Shown: positions 53,263-61,432 of the stretch, in pieces
How the letters are laid out: every line of letters starts with the position of its first letter
How positions within the stretch are numbered: position 1 is the stretch's first letter
Source: Luteimonas chenhongjianii
Lineage (GTDB): Bacteria; Pseudomonadota; Gammaproteobacteria; Xanthomonadales; Xanthomonadaceae
Length of the DNA stretch: 64,000 nt
Direction: 5' to 3'
Assembly (NCBI RefSeq): GCF_002327105.1
Contig: NZ_CP023406.1
Location: 1,922,001 to 1,986,000, forward strand
Made by a program: the position numbers and the translations under genes
Notes under the pieces: generated by a model
The model's input: the letters and a program-made list of their open reading frames with translations, nothing else
What the model was told of the DNA's origin: nothing
The model's database searches: none

Positions 53263-53553
53263 CTAGCGCACGTCCTCGGCGCTCGGCGCCGCCCCGGTCT
53301 GACCCGGATTGCGGATGCGCTGCACCCGCGCCCGGTAGGCGCCTGAGTTGTCGCCGGCAATGCGTCGCGCCCGCGTGCCGGTGACGGTGCCGACCTTGCG
53401 GTCCGAACCGGTCACGGGCTTGGCCTCGACCGTGGTCTCGCGCTCGAACGCATGCGACTTGTCGGTATTGCGGTAGTAGCGGTACAGGGCCCAGTACAGC
53501 GCGGTCGCGCCGATCGGGCCGGCGAGCAGTACCAGTGCACTTTCATCGTTCAT
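53263..53553 (-). CDS. small membrane protein of the SPFH/zinc-ribbon operon
   Basis: 96 residues from the ATG at 53553, whose first four bases are the ATGA shared with the stop of the upstream gene. One hydrophobic helix lies near the N-terminus (ALVLLAGPIGATALYWALYR, about residues 6-25), followed by a charged cytosolic tail (RYYRNTDKSHAFERETTVEA) and a basic, disordered end (RIAGDNSGAYRARVQRIRNP). No family recognised beyond similarity in size and plan to small proteins that follow zinc-ribbon genes. The overlap strongly suggests it is made in step with its neighbour and works with it at the membrane. Confidence 0.82.
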   Translation of the reverse strand: MNDESALVLLAGPIGATALYWALYRYYRNTDKSHAFERETTVEAKPVTGSDRKVGTVTGTRARRIAGDNSGAYRARVQRIRNPGQTGAAPSAEDVR

Positions 53554-54866
53554 GACATGGTCGCCAGATAGGTGATGGCGAGGCCTTCGAGGAACGTACC
53601 CACGGTGAGCGCGGCCAGCAGCAGCTTCCACTGCTGCACCGGCACACTGCCCATGGTTTCGCCGGTGCGGCCGTTCACCGCGATGTAGTGCAGCAGGCCC
53701 CCGTTCTTGCCCGGCTGGTGGAAGGAATACAGCCAGACCGGCAGGTACATCGATACCCAGCGCGTGCCGTGCACGTCCAGCTGTTCCTGTTCCCAGCGCA
53801 CGCCGCGGTCGTAGCGGCGAATGGACCCTTCGACCTGCGCGCGGGCGATCGACAGCAACTGGTCTTCCAGCCGCGGCCGCAGCTGCTCGATGTCACTGTC
53901 GCGCTTCTCGGAGGTGAAGCCGGCGAGATAGGAGGCGTTCCACTTCACCGCATTCTTGGTGTCGAACGGCAGGATGGTGTTGATGATGTTGTTGGTATTG
54001 ACCCGGATATCGAAATGGCCGCGCTCGCTCGAGGATTCCAGCGGCAGGTCGTCGACGGTGAAGTCCACGCGCCGCTCGACCTGGTAGACATCCGCGTCGT
54101 AGTACGTGGTCTTGTCCTTGCCCTGGGTGCGGGTGTATTCGCGCGTCTTGATCTCGCCCTTGCCGGCCACGGCCGCGCTCGCCCGGCCATCGACGACCAT
54201 GTAGGGCAGGTAGACGCCGACGACGTTCTCGGGCGTGAACTGTTCCTTGAACGCCTTGAGCGCGAACAGGCGGCGCTTGTCGACGAACTGGCGGATGCGC
54301 GCGACCGCATCCTCCTTGCGGATGTGGAAGGGCAGCACCGCATCGGGGACCGCGCCATTGGCCACCTGCTCGTTGAGGCCGAAGACGTGCCGGCACCAGT
54401 GGCAGCGCGCCGTCATCGCGTTCTCGGTATTGATCGTTACTTCCGCGCCGCAGGCGGGGCATTTGAAGCTCATCAGGCTGGCGGCGTCGGCATCGATGTC
54501 GCGCGCACCCGAGGCCATGACGGTGCCGGTGAGGCTGTCGAGGCCCTCGCCGAATCCGAACGCCTCCTCGGCCCGCTCCCCATGCCACTCGTTGCGGCAG
54601 TACAGGCAGACCAGCACGTCGGTGCCGGGGCGCTGGCGGATGTCGGTGCCGCCGCACTTGGGGCAGCGGTTGAGCCCGTCCTTGAGTTCCTCGGACGCGG
54701 TGTCGATGGCGACCGGGTCGGGTGCTTCCAGCTCGTCACGGATCGGGTCGGGCAGGGTCTGCGGATCGACCGGCAACGTGCCGGGCAGGGGCGGCACGTC
54801 GTGGGGCGAGCCCGGCCCGTCCACGGGTCGGGCCGGCGCCGGGGGTGGCGGCTTGGGATCGGACAT
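53550..54866 (-). CDS. TFIIB-type zinc-ribbon membrane-associated protein
   Basis: 438 residues. A Pro-rich N-terminal 60 residues precede two zinc-binding knuckles: NRCPKCGGTDIRQ with VCLYCRNEW at about 67-92, and FKCPACGAEVTINTE with ARCHWCRHVF at about 134-161, each with two Cys pairs. A central domain of about 200 residues has mixed strands (LPYMVVDGRASAAVAGKGEI, then a helix VKWNASYLAGFTSEKRD) and a final hydrophobic helix (WKLLLAALTVGTFLEGLAIT) may anchor it. Similar proteins with SPFH partners include YdjG of Bacillus in the SigW-controlled pspA-type operon. It overlaps the downstream gene and follows the SPFH gene by 14 bases, so the three are one operon. Function unknown. Confidence 0.88.
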   Translation of the reverse strand: MSDPKPPPPAPARPVDGPGSPHDVPPLPGTLPVDPQTLPDPIRDELEAPDPVAIDTASEELKDGLNRCPKCGGTDIRQRPGTDVLVCLYCRNEWHGERAEEAFGFGEGLDSLTGTVMASGARDIDADAASLMSFKCPACGAEVTINTENAMTARCHWCRHVFGLNEQVANGAVPDAVLPFHIRKEDAVARIRQFVDKRRLFALKAFKEQFTPENVVGVYLPYMVVDGRASAAVAGKGEIKTREYTRTQGKDKTTYYDADVYQVERRVDFTVDDLPLESSSERGHFDIRVNTNNIINTILPFDTKNAVKWNASYLAGFTSEKRDSDIEQLRPRLEDQLLSIARAQVEGSIRRYDRGVRWEQEQLDVHGTRWVSMYLPVWLYSFHQPGKNGGLLHYIAVNGRTGETMGSVPVQQWKLLLAALTVGTFLEGLAITYLATMS

Positions 54867-54880
54867 GGGTGGGCGTCCGG

Positions 54881-56032
54881 TCAGAGGCCCAGCGCCTTCG
54901 CCTTGAGCGCGTCGTAGTCGTCCTGGGTGATCAGGCCGAGATCGAGCATTTCCTTGGCCTGCTTGAGCCTGGCGATCGGATCGTCCGCCGCCGGCGCAGC
55001 AGGCGTCGCCGGTTGCTGCAGGCTGCCGATCCCGCCGGCCATGCCCGAGGCCATGCCCAGGCCAACCAGCCCGGCGGCGCCGCTGTGCTCGCCCGCGGAC
55101 TGCATGCCCTGGGCCACGCTGGCCTGCAGGTTGGAGTTGCCGCGCGTCCCGGCCAGCGCATCGGCGCGCTGGACGGTTTTGAGGAGTTCGCGCGTGTTCG
55201 CGTCGTACTCGATCGAGACGATCGCCGTCTTGACGATGGCCAGGCCGCGGTCGGCCTTCCAGTGGTAGGCCTGCTCGACCGCCGCCGACAGGCTCTGCGC
55301 GAAGCCCAGCGAATCCTGCTGCAGCTTCGTGATGCGATTGCCCTTGCCGGGATCGTTCGTGTACAGGCTGAAGGCTGGTGCCAGCGACCCCACCACTTCA
55401 TTGAAGAGCTGGCTGGCCGCGGCGTTGTCGATGTCGGTGAAGTCGAAGACCTGGCCGGGCGCGAGATAACGCGCCGGCACGAAGTTCTTCACGAACAGGA
55501 TCGGGTCGACGATCTTCAGCGTGTAGGAGCCGCGCGTGATGGCACCGACCTGGGTGCCGAGGAAGCCGTCGTCCCAGTAGATCTCCGATTGCGTGCCGAA
55601 ACGGTTGTCGGGCAGCTCCTTGAGCGAGACGAAGAACGCCGCCTGCTGCGAGCCCGGCTGGCCGCCGAACTTGAAGCGCTCCCAGCTCTGCCGGATCAGC
55701 GGGCTGACGATGCCGTCGCCGGCGAAGACCGACTGCGAGTTGATGTCGTCGGAGCGCCATTCGTAGCCGCCGGGCTCGGCGACGAACGCGGTGATCGCCC
55801 CGTCCTGGAGCAGCAGCAGGCCGTAGCCTTCCGGCACCACGATCTTCGAGCCGTTGGTGATGATGTTCGACGAGGCGCGGGTGTTGGAGCCGCGGCCGGC
55901 ATTGGTGTTCTGCGGTACGGCCGCGAACAGCGCTGCCGTGGGCGGCAGCCCCGCCGGCACCGTATAGAAATCCTTCCACTGGTCGGCCAGCACGCCGCCG
56001 ACCGCACCCGCCACCGCCTGTACGAGACCCAT
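54881..56032 (-). CDS. SPFH-domain protein with C-terminal SHOCT motif
   Basis: 383 residues. After a short N-terminal segment with a hydrophobic start (GLVQAVAGAVGGVLADQWKD) comes an SPFH-type domain: IITNGSKIVVPEGYGLLLLQ, AFVAEPGGYEWRSDDINSQS, and VGAITRGSYTLKIVDPILFV, the pattern of the YdjI/virion-core-like SPFH family. The helical SPFH tail includes KADRGLAIVKTAIVSIEYDA. The C-terminus IARLKQAKEMLDLGLITQDD is a SHOCT motif, a short helical module that often mediates oligomerisation. SPFH proteins form ring or cage assemblies on membranes. It is the first gene of a three-gene operon with the zinc-ribbon protein and a small membrane protein; the set resembles the Bacillus ydjGHI group linked to membrane stress. 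Confidence 0.92.
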   Translation of the reverse strand: MGLVQAVAGAVGGVLADQWKDFYTVPAGLPPTAALFAAVPQNTNAGRGSNTRASSNIITNGSKIVVPEGYGLLLLQDGAITAFVAEPGGYEWRSDDINSQSVFAGDGIVSPLIRQSWERFKFGGQPGSQQAAFFVSLKELPDNRFGTQSEIYWDDGFLGTQVGAITRGSYTLKIVDPILFVKNFVPARYLAPGQVFDFTDIDNAAASQLFNEVVGSLAPAFSLYTNDPGKGNRITKLQQDSLGFAQSLSAAVEQAYHWKADRGLAIVKTAIVSIEYDANTRELLKTVQRADALAGTRGNSNLQASVAQGMQSAGEHSGAAGLVGLGMASGMAGGIGSLQQPATPAAPAADDPIARLKQAKEMLDLGLITQDDYDALKAKALGL

Positions 56033-56176
56033 GACAAACTCCCTGCGCTTCGTGGACGGGCAACGTACCCGACAGCGCCGGACTATACCGCTGGGGGCGT
56101 AAGCGAATCGCAGACGGTGCGCGCAGGTAGCGCCGGCCGGCTCCGCCTCCGCAGCATGGTTCTCACGCGGTCCGGA

Positions 56177-56656
56177 TCAGCCGCGTCTGGCGGCCTCGAT
56201 CGCCGCGATGTCGATCCTGCGCATGGTCATCATCGCGTCGAAGGCGCGTTTCGCGGCGGCGGGGGCGGGGTCGCAGATCGCTTCGATCAGCGCGCGCGGC
56301 GTGATCTGCCAGGACAGTCCCCAACGGTCCCTGCACCAGCCGCAGTCGCTTTCCTGGCCGCCGTTGCCGACGATCGCATTCCACAGGCGGTCGGTCTCGG
56401 CCTGATCCTCGGTCGATATCTGGAAGGAAAATGCCTCGCTGTGGCGGTGCGCTGGCCCGCCGTTGAGGCCAAGGCAGGGGATGCCCATCACCGTGAACTC
56501 GACCGTCAGGACGTCGCCCTGTCGGCCGGACGGGAAGTCGCCGGGTGCGCGATGGGTAGCGCCGACGGCGCTGTCGGGAAAGGTCTGTGCGTAGAAGGTC
56601 GCGGCGTCCAGGGCGCCGCCGTCGTACCACAGGCAGATCGTGTTCCTGGCGGTCAT
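56177..56656 (-). CDS. VOC/PhnB-like glyoxalase-fold protein
   Basis: 159 residues from the ATG at 56656, with GGGAG nine bases upstream; longer frames exist but lack a site. The family's opening is TICLWYDGGALDAATFYAQT, then VLTVEFTVMGIPCLGLNGGP, FSFQISTEDQAETDRLWNAI and CRDRWGLSWQITPRALIEAI near the end, the marks of the PhnB/3-demethylubiquinone-methyltransferase-like VOC proteins. Two beta-alpha-beta modules would form a metal-lined cleft, but the usual His/Glu ligands are not clearly kept, so catalysis is doubtful. Cytoplasmic and of unknown substrate. Divergent from the lipocalin gene with 154 bases between starts. Confidence 0.9.
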   Translation of the reverse strand: MTARNTICLWYDGGALDAATFYAQTFPDSAVGATHRAPGDFPSGRQGDVLTVEFTVMGIPCLGLNGGPAHRHSEAFSFQISTEDQAETDRLWNAIVGNGGQESDCGWCRDRWGLSWQITPRALIEAICDPAPAAAKRAFDAMMTMRRIDIAAIEAARRG

Positions 56657-56810
56657 GTGGGTGCTCCCGAGCGGTGCCGGCAGTAGACGGGCAGGGCGGT
56701 TAATCCCGCGTAGCGGGCCTGCCGGATCGGTTCGTCTGATGCGGCGCGCCGACATCTCACACCCCGCGTACGCGCGCCGCCCGGACAATCGGCTTTTGCC
56801 GGAGCGGCCC

Positions 56811-57386
56811 ATGCGTCTTCCCATCGCCCATCTGCTTGCCGTCGCCGGCCTGTCTGCCGCCGCAAGCGCCGGCGCCGCGCCGCCAGCGCTCCCCAACGTG
56901 CCGGTGGCCGAAGTGGATCTCGAGCGCTACGCCGGCACCTGGTACGAGCAGGCGCACCTGCCGATGTTCTTTCAGCGCAAGTGCGTAGGCGACACCACCG
57001 CGCACTACAGCCTGGAGGCCGATGGCACGGTGGCGGTACTGAACCGCTGCCGCAGGGCCGATGGCAGCTTCAACGAGGCGCGCGGCGTCGCGCGGAAAGT
57101 CGGCGGTCACAGCGCCACGCTGGAGGTCCGCTTCGCACCTCGATGGCTCTCGTGGTTGCCGATGGTCTGGGGCGACTACTGGGTGATCGCGCTCGACGAG
57201 TCCCAATACCGCTGGGCGATGGTCGGGGCCCCCGATAGGAAATACCTGTGGATCCTGTCGCGCACGCCGCAGCTCGATCCGGACGTGCGCGCCCGGCTCA
57301 TCGAGCAGGCGCGCGCGATGGGCTACCCCGTCGACAGGCTGGTCGATACGCCGCAGCGGTCGCAGGCGGAAGACGTCGACAGTTGA
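56811..57386 (+). CDS. bacterial lipocalin (Blc-like)
   Basis: 191 residues; GGAG precedes the ATG at 56811. A signal peptide (LPIAHLLAVAGLSAAASAGA) is present but there is no lipobox cysteine, unlike lipoprotein Blc of E. coli, so it would be soluble in the periplasm. The lipocalin motif DLERYAGTWYEQAHLPMFFQ (G-x-W) is followed by the strand pattern VRFAPRWLSWLPMVWGDYWV, and the third motif near YLWILSRTPQLDP. The barrel binds fatty acids or lysophospholipids and may help outer-membrane lipid upkeep or repair. Monocistronic. Confidence 0.93.
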   Translation: MRLPIAHLLAVAGLSAAASAGAAPPALPNVPVAEVDLERYAGTWYEQAHLPMFFQRKCVGDTTAHYSLEADGTVAVLNRCRRADGSFNEARGVARKVGGHSATLEVRFAPRWLSWLPMVWGDYWVIALDESQYRWAMVGAPDRKYLWILSRTPQLDPDVRARLIEQARAMGYPVDRLVDTPQRSQAEDVDS

Positions 57387-57527
57387 TGGGTCGGTACGGC
57401 GGCCCGGAGCGGGAGCCGCCGTCGGTCGCCATCGCAGGCGCGTATCTGCTGCGATTTCCGCGGCGGATCCGTCCCCGGCGCCGCCGCGCCGCTAGACTGC
57501 AGCTCCCGTTCCGCAACCCGGCTTTCG

Positions 57528-57998
57528 ATGATCAACAACGACGTCCTGCGCAGCATCCGCTACATGCTCGACCTGAGCGACCAGAAACTGGTCGATCTGG
57601 CCCACCTGGCCGATCCCGCGTTCCCGCTGGAGAAGGAGCAGGTGCCCGCCCTGCTGCTCAAGGAGGACGAGCCCGGCCATGTGCCCTGCAGCGATGCGGT
57701 GCTGGCCCACGTGCTCGACGGCCTGATCGTGCAGCGTCGCGGCCGCGACGACCGCCAGCCGCCGCGGCCGGTGGAGGCGCGTATCAGCAACAACGTGGTG
57801 CTGAAGAAACTCCGCGTGGCGTTCGAGCTCACCGATGTCGACATGCACGCGATCTTCGCCGACGCCGGCTTTCCGATCTCCAAGCCGGAGATGTCGGCAC
57901 TCTTCCGGCAGGCCGGACACCGCAACTTCCGCCCCTGTGGCGACCAGTTGCTGCGCAATTTCCTCAAGGGCCTGACGATGCGGGTGCGCGGCGCCTGA
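57528..57998 (+). CDS. yehS: DUF1456 protein (YehS-like)
   Basis: 156 residues. It is built from two copies of the same module: INNDVLRSIRYMLDLSDQKL and ISNNVVLKKLRVAFELTDVD, each ending in helices (DLAHLADPAFPLEKEQ; FADAGFPISKPEMSALFRQA). This tandem arrangement and length match the YehS/DUF1456 family, of unknown function and found across gammaproteobacteria. The C-terminus has the usual HRNFRPCGDQLLRNFLKGL. No signal or membrane segment. It is transcribed alone, convergent with trmY-like 47 bases on. Confidence 0.94.
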   Translation: MINNDVLRSIRYMLDLSDQKLVDLAHLADPAFPLEKEQVPALLLKEDEPGHVPCSDAVLAHVLDGLIVQRRGRDDRQPPRPVEARISNNVVLKKLRVAFELTDVDMHAIFADAGFPISKPEMSALFRQAGHRNFRPCGDQLLRNFLKGLTMRVRGA

Positions 57999-58044
57999 TT
58001 CGGTCGTCCCGCCCTGCGGTCCGTCGGAGCTGCGGAGTGCCGGC

Positions 58045-58638
58045 TCAGCGCTGGTCCAGTTCGTAATGGATCAGCACCACGCATTGCGATGCGAACAGCA
58101 TCTGCGGGCCCAGCGCGATCTTCTTCGCGCCCATCCGCTCCAGGCCCGGTACCGCCTTCTTCGGCATCGGAATATGGTCGGTGAGCAGGAAACAGGGGTT
58201 GTCGGCGAACGTCTGCTCGCGGATCGGCGTGCCCTTGGGGTCCATGAGGAACAGCTGGTGGTCCGCTGCCAGGCCCTGCACCAGGCGCTCGAAACTCGTC
58301 GTGCGCACTTCCACGCCCGGTTCCACTTCGCGCGTCTCGTCCTTGGCCATGCCCCGCGACGCATCGAGCGCGGCGGCGATCTTGCCGAGCAGGGCGCGTT
58401 CGTCGAAGCCGCCGATATCGCGCATCGCGTCGACCTCGAAACGGACCGTGCGCGAGAAGTCGCGCGTGCTTTCGAGCACCAGGTAAACGATGACGTCGCG
58501 CCGGTGCGACTGCGCCACGAACACGGCGTTCATCAGCGTATGGGCGAGGATCTCGCTGTGGGCGTCCTTGCCGATGGATGCCAGCAGGGCCTGGCTGTCG
58601 GTGGGCGCGGCGCGCGCCCGCAGTACGAAGGTTCTCAT
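58045..58638 (-). CDS. trmY: TrmY-family tRNA pseudouridine N1-methyltransferase
   Basis: 197 residues from the ATG at 58638 (MRTFVLRARAAPTDSQALLA). Conserved blocks: AHSEILAHTLMNAVFVAQSH near residue 27, VIVYLVLESTRDFSRTVRFE, LLGKIAAALDAS, and the SPOUT-type knot near the C-terminus with MDPKGTPIREQTFADNPCFL and LTDHIPMPKK, GPQMLFASQCVVLIHYELDQ. The end matches the cofactor-binding loop (LGPxMLxASQCIxxIHxxLD) of TrmY, which makes N1-methylpseudouridine at position 54 of tRNA in archaea. Bacterial members are less common and their RNA target is not established. Start chosen because upstream codons in frame are a basic leader. Confidence 0.9.
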   Translation of the reverse strand: MRTFVLRARAAPTDSQALLASIGKDAHSEILAHTLMNAVFVAQSHRRDVIVYLVLESTRDFSRTVRFEVDAMRDIGGFDERALLGKIAAALDASRGMAKDETREVEPGVEVRTTSFERLVQGLAADHQLFLMDPKGTPIREQTFADNPCFLLTDHIPMPKKAVPGLERMGAKKIALGPQMLFASQCVVLIHYELDQR

Positions 58639-58775
58639 GCGTGTTCCGGTCGATCCGCGAGCGCGCGACATCGCGCGCGGGCGGCCCATTGTCCCCGCAA
58701 ACGCCAGCGCCGCGTATCCTGTGCGCCGCATATCCGGCGCTGGCGCCGGGACCGCAGCCGACGAGAATGCAGACG

Positions 58776-58976
58776 ATGGCCCGATTGAAGCGCGACCCCA
58801 CCCGGGAGCGGAACCTCACCCACGACTACGCGAAGTGGCTTGTGCAGGAAAAGCGCGAGCGCAACCAGGCCAACGGCAAGCTCTTCGCACGCCAGCACAC
58901 CACGCGCGGGCGTCGCTTCCACGGCTACAACGAGCAGGAAATCTGCACACTGATCGGCGTCGACTATTACGGTTGA
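58776..58976 (+). CDS. small basic conserved hypothetical protein
   Basis: 66 residues from the ATG at 58776 (ARLKRDPTRERNLTHDYAKW); an ATG at 58767 three codons earlier is possible. The composition is basic and well ordered (WLVQEKRERNQANGKLFARQ, TRGRRFHGYNEQEICTLIGV) and ends DYYG. It reads as a genuine short gene, not a shadow, but I do not know the family. Its closeness to two RNA-modifying genes (trmY-like on one side, pseudouridine synthase on the other) and its positive charge suggest RNA or ribosome binding, which is only a guess. It is divergent from the trmY-like gene with 137 bases between starts. Confidence 0.7.
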   Translation: MARLKRDPTRERNLTHDYAKWLVQEKRERNQANGKLFARQHTTRGRRFHGYNEQEICTLIGVDYYG

Positions 58977-59069
58977 GCCGGCGCCGACACGATTGCCGGT
59001 CGGGCCCGGAATTCCGGGCGGCGTGGCCCGTCGGGCCGGGCGGGAGTCAGAGGGGCGGCCGCAGCAGCC

Positions 59070-59792
59070 TCAGAAGCGCTCGCCGGCCGGCAGATAGCGC
59101 CAGGTACCCACCGGCATCTTCGCAAGCGGGACCTTGCCGATGCGGATGCGCCGGATCGCGACCACCTCGAGCCCCACCTGCGCGCACATGTGCCGCAACT
59201 GGCCGCCCTGGACGCCCTTGATCGCGAACCGCAGGCGCACCTCGTTCTGCCAGCTGACCTTGCACGGCGGCAGGTCGCGACCGCCGTACTGCAGACCATG
59301 GGCGAGCTTGCGCAGGCCGTAGGGCGCGATCTCGCCGCTGACCTCGACGACGAATTCCTGCTCGATCTCGTCGCGGTCCTCGGTCAGCCGACGCCAGACG
59401 CGGCCATCCTGCGAGAACACCATCAGGCCGCTGGCCTCGTTGTCGAGCGGCATCAGCGGCGTCAGTCGCTGGAAGTGACGTTCGAGCAGGCGCACGCCTG
59501 ACGGGTCCTCGTCCCAGCGCGACGCAGGCACCACCAGGCCTGCCGCCATCTTCGGACCACTGATGGCGTCATAACCGGCCGGCTTGTGCAGCAGGATCGT
59601 CGCCGGCTCCACGGCGGCCAGGCGCGCTGCAGGATCGAGTTCCACCACCTCGGTGGTCACCATGTGCTGCGGCAGTTCGACCACCCGGCCATCGACGGTC
59701 ACCCATCCGCCCTTGATGTACTGCTCGGCTTCGGTGCGCGAGCACTGGACAAGTTCGGCGAGGCGCTTGGCGAGGCGGACGGGTTCTGACAT
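59070..59792 (-). CDS. S4-domain rRNA pseudouridine synthase (RsuA/RluF type)
   Basis: 240 residues from the ATG at 59792 (SEPVRLAKRLAELVQCSRTE); the frame is open further upstream without support. An S4 RNA-binding domain (residues 1-60, with EAEQYIKGGWVTVDGRVVEL) precedes the catalytic domain with LLHKPAGYDAISG and the active-site block LMPLDNEASGLMVFSQDG. The aspartate of L-D is kept where the family has G-R-L-D-x-x-T/S-x-G-L. C-terminal GVQGGQLRHMCAQVGLEVVA and LRIGKVPL-like RIRIGKVPLAKMPVG match RluF. It would convert a uridine of 23S or 16S rRNA to pseudouridine; the exact position cannot be read from sequence. Confidence 0.92.
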   Translation of the reverse strand: MSEPVRLAKRLAELVQCSRTEAEQYIKGGWVTVDGRVVELPQHMVTTEVVELDPAARLAAVEPATILLHKPAGYDAISGPKMAAGLVVPASRWDEDPSGVRLLERHFQRLTPLMPLDNEASGLMVFSQDGRVWRRLTEDRDEIEQEFVVEVSGEIAPYGLRKLAHGLQYGGRDLPPCKVSWQNEVRLRFAIKGVQGGQLRHMCAQVGLEVVAIRRIRIGKVPLAKMPVGTWRYLPAGERF

Positions 59793-60002
59793 GGGGAAGT
59801 TCGGCGGCGTGGGCTGGGCAGTGTAGCGAGGCTGGACCCGGCTGCCCCGCATTCTCCTCGGCAAAACGACGCGGGCCACACAACCGCCAATCCGGCGTGA
59901 ATGCAACATCGCCTGACAGGGGCCGCCTACACGTGCCGGTGCGGCAGCGGGATCTAGCCTTGCGTACACGTCCGCGAGCCGCGGTAGTCCAAGGTTTCTT
60001 CA

Positions 60003-60761
60003 ATGACCAATGCACGTCCCAGCGCGCTGCGCTGTCCCCATGCCTCCCGCGCCGACGTGGCGCCCGCCGCAGCTGCCCCAGAGACAGCGCCGTCAACTGT
60101 GGTCGCGGAGGAGTTTCTGGCCTTCGTCGACGCGCCCACCTTTCCATGCGTCGGGTCCAAGGCGGCACTGGCGAAGGGTGCGATCCAGACCCATACCTTC
60201 GGCAAGCTCGGGGACCGTGCCAACGATGCGCCGGTCCTCGACGCGCTCGGCGCCTTCGCGTCGATGGTCGATGGCATGCCACAGGCCGACCGCACGGTGC
60301 ATTCCTTCGTCGCCCTGTTCGACGGGCCGCAGGACACAGACGAGCAGCGCTTCGAGGCGCTGCTGTGGTCGCAGCTGCAGCGGCTGCATGACCTCGACGT
60401 GCGTCGCGGCACGCGATGGGCGGCCGACGTCAGCCGCAATCCCGACGACCCGCATTTCAGCCTGAGCCTGGCGGGGCATCCCTTCTTCGTGATCGGCCTG
60501 CATCCGGGCGCGTCGCGCATCGCGCGGCGTTTCGCCTGGCCTGCGATGGTCTTCAATTCGCATCGCCAGTTCGAACGGCTGCGCGAGGACGGCCGCTACC
60601 AGAAGATGCAGGCCGCGACGCGCGAGCGCGACACCGCGCTGCAGGGCGGGATCAACCCGAACCTGGCCGACTTCGGCGCAGCGGCCGAGACCCGGCAGTA
60701 CAGCGGCCGCAAGGCAGAGGCCGGCTGGACCTGTCCCTTCCGCGTGCGGAGCCCGCGCTGA
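60003..60761 (+). CDS. YqcI/YcgG-family protein, candidate heme N-oxygenase
   Basis: 252 residues. After a Pro/Ala-rich leader of about 30 residues the domain starts with EEFLAFVDAPTFPCVGSKAA and continues with IQTHTFGKLG, HSFVALFDGPQDTDEQRFEA and PHFSLSLAGHPFFVIGLHPG, ARRFAWPAMVFNSHRQFERL. This is the YqcI/YcgG family; one member, GntA of guanitoxin biosynthesis, is a heme-dependent hydroxylase of a guanidino nitrogen. The histidine in LHPGASR is a candidate heme ligand. The stop overlaps the start of the DUF1989 gene, giving strong coupling. The substrate is unknown, and other family members may not hydroxylate guanidines. Confidence 0.85.
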   Translation: MTNARPSALRCPHASRADVAPAAAAPETAPSTVVAEEFLAFVDAPTFPCVGSKAALAKGAIQTHTFGKLGDRANDAPVLDALGAFASMVDGMPQADRTVHSFVALFDGPQDTDEQRFEALLWSQLQRLHDLDVRRGTRWAADVSRNPDDPHFSLSLAGHPFFVIGLHPGASRIARRFAWPAMVFNSHRQFERLREDGRYQKMQAATRERDTALQGGINPNLADFGAAAETRQYSGRKAEAGWTCPFRVRSPR

Positions 60762-61372
60762 TGGTGGTGGGCAGCGTGGAACGCATTGCCCCGTGCTCGG
60801 GGCGCGCGGTGGAACTCGACACCGGCGACGAGCTGATCGTCATCGATCCGATGGGCCAGCAGGTCAGTGATCTGACCGCGTTTTCGCTTGCGGATACGGC
60901 GGAGTACCTGTCATCCGGCCGCTCGATCGACTACGCCTCCAAGCTCTGGCTGAGCAGCGGCGATCTGCTCTACTCGAACCGGAGCACGCCGATGTTCACC
61001 ATTCTGGAGGACACCTGCGGCCGCCACGATTTCACCCTGACGCCGTGCTCCAAGAAGATGTTCGAGATGCTCTACGGCGAGGAGGAAGGACGCCCGGGCT
61101 GCGAGGGCAATCTCGCGGCAGCGCTCGCGCCCTATGGCATCGGGATCGACCGCATCCCGGTGGCCTTCAACATCTTCATGCACGTCGCTTTCGACGAAGC
61201 TGGGGTGGTGAGTGTCCTGCCCCCGCTAAGCCGCGCCGGGGACTTCGTGCGGTTGCGCGCCGAGATGCCGATGGTCGTCGCGATGACCGCGTGCTCGGCG
61301 GGACAATCGAACAACTTCAGTTACAAGCCGATCGATTTCAGGGTGGAGCGCCGGAGCGCCGCAGTCGCCTAG
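60761..61372 (+). CDS. DUF1989 (urea-carboxylase-associated) protein
   Basis: 203 residues. The ATG at 60761 overlaps the stop of the YcgG-like gene by one base (TGATG), so the two are co-translated. Conserved blocks: IDPMGQQVSDLTAFSLADTA, LWLSSGDLLYSNRSTPMFTI, DTCGRHDFTLTPCSKKMFEM with a cysteine pair, and IPVAFNIFMHVAFDEAGVVS, then VVAMTACSAGQSNNFSYKPI. DUF1989 proteins often lie with urea or guanidine metabolism genes (urea-amidolyase-associated proteins), and with YcgG-type genes. Some recently studied relatives bind metals, but a reaction for this group is not firmly known to me. The pair is a candidate unit for handling a guanidine- or urea-like nitrogen compound. Confidence 0.9.
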   Translation: MVVGSVERIAPCSGRAVELDTGDELIVIDPMGQQVSDLTAFSLADTAEYLSSGRSIDYASKLWLSSGDLLYSNRSTPMFTILEDTCGRHDFTLTPCSKKMFEMLYGEEEGRPGCEGNLAAALAPYGIGIDRIPVAFNIFMHVAFDEAGVVSVLPPLSRAGDFVRLRAEMPMVVAMTACSAGQSNNFSYKPIDFRVERRSAAVA

Positions 61373-61432
61373 GCGATGCCTGCGCGGCGTTTGGCATCGC
61401 CGCTCTCCGAAGCCACTCCGCAGCGCGGGCGC

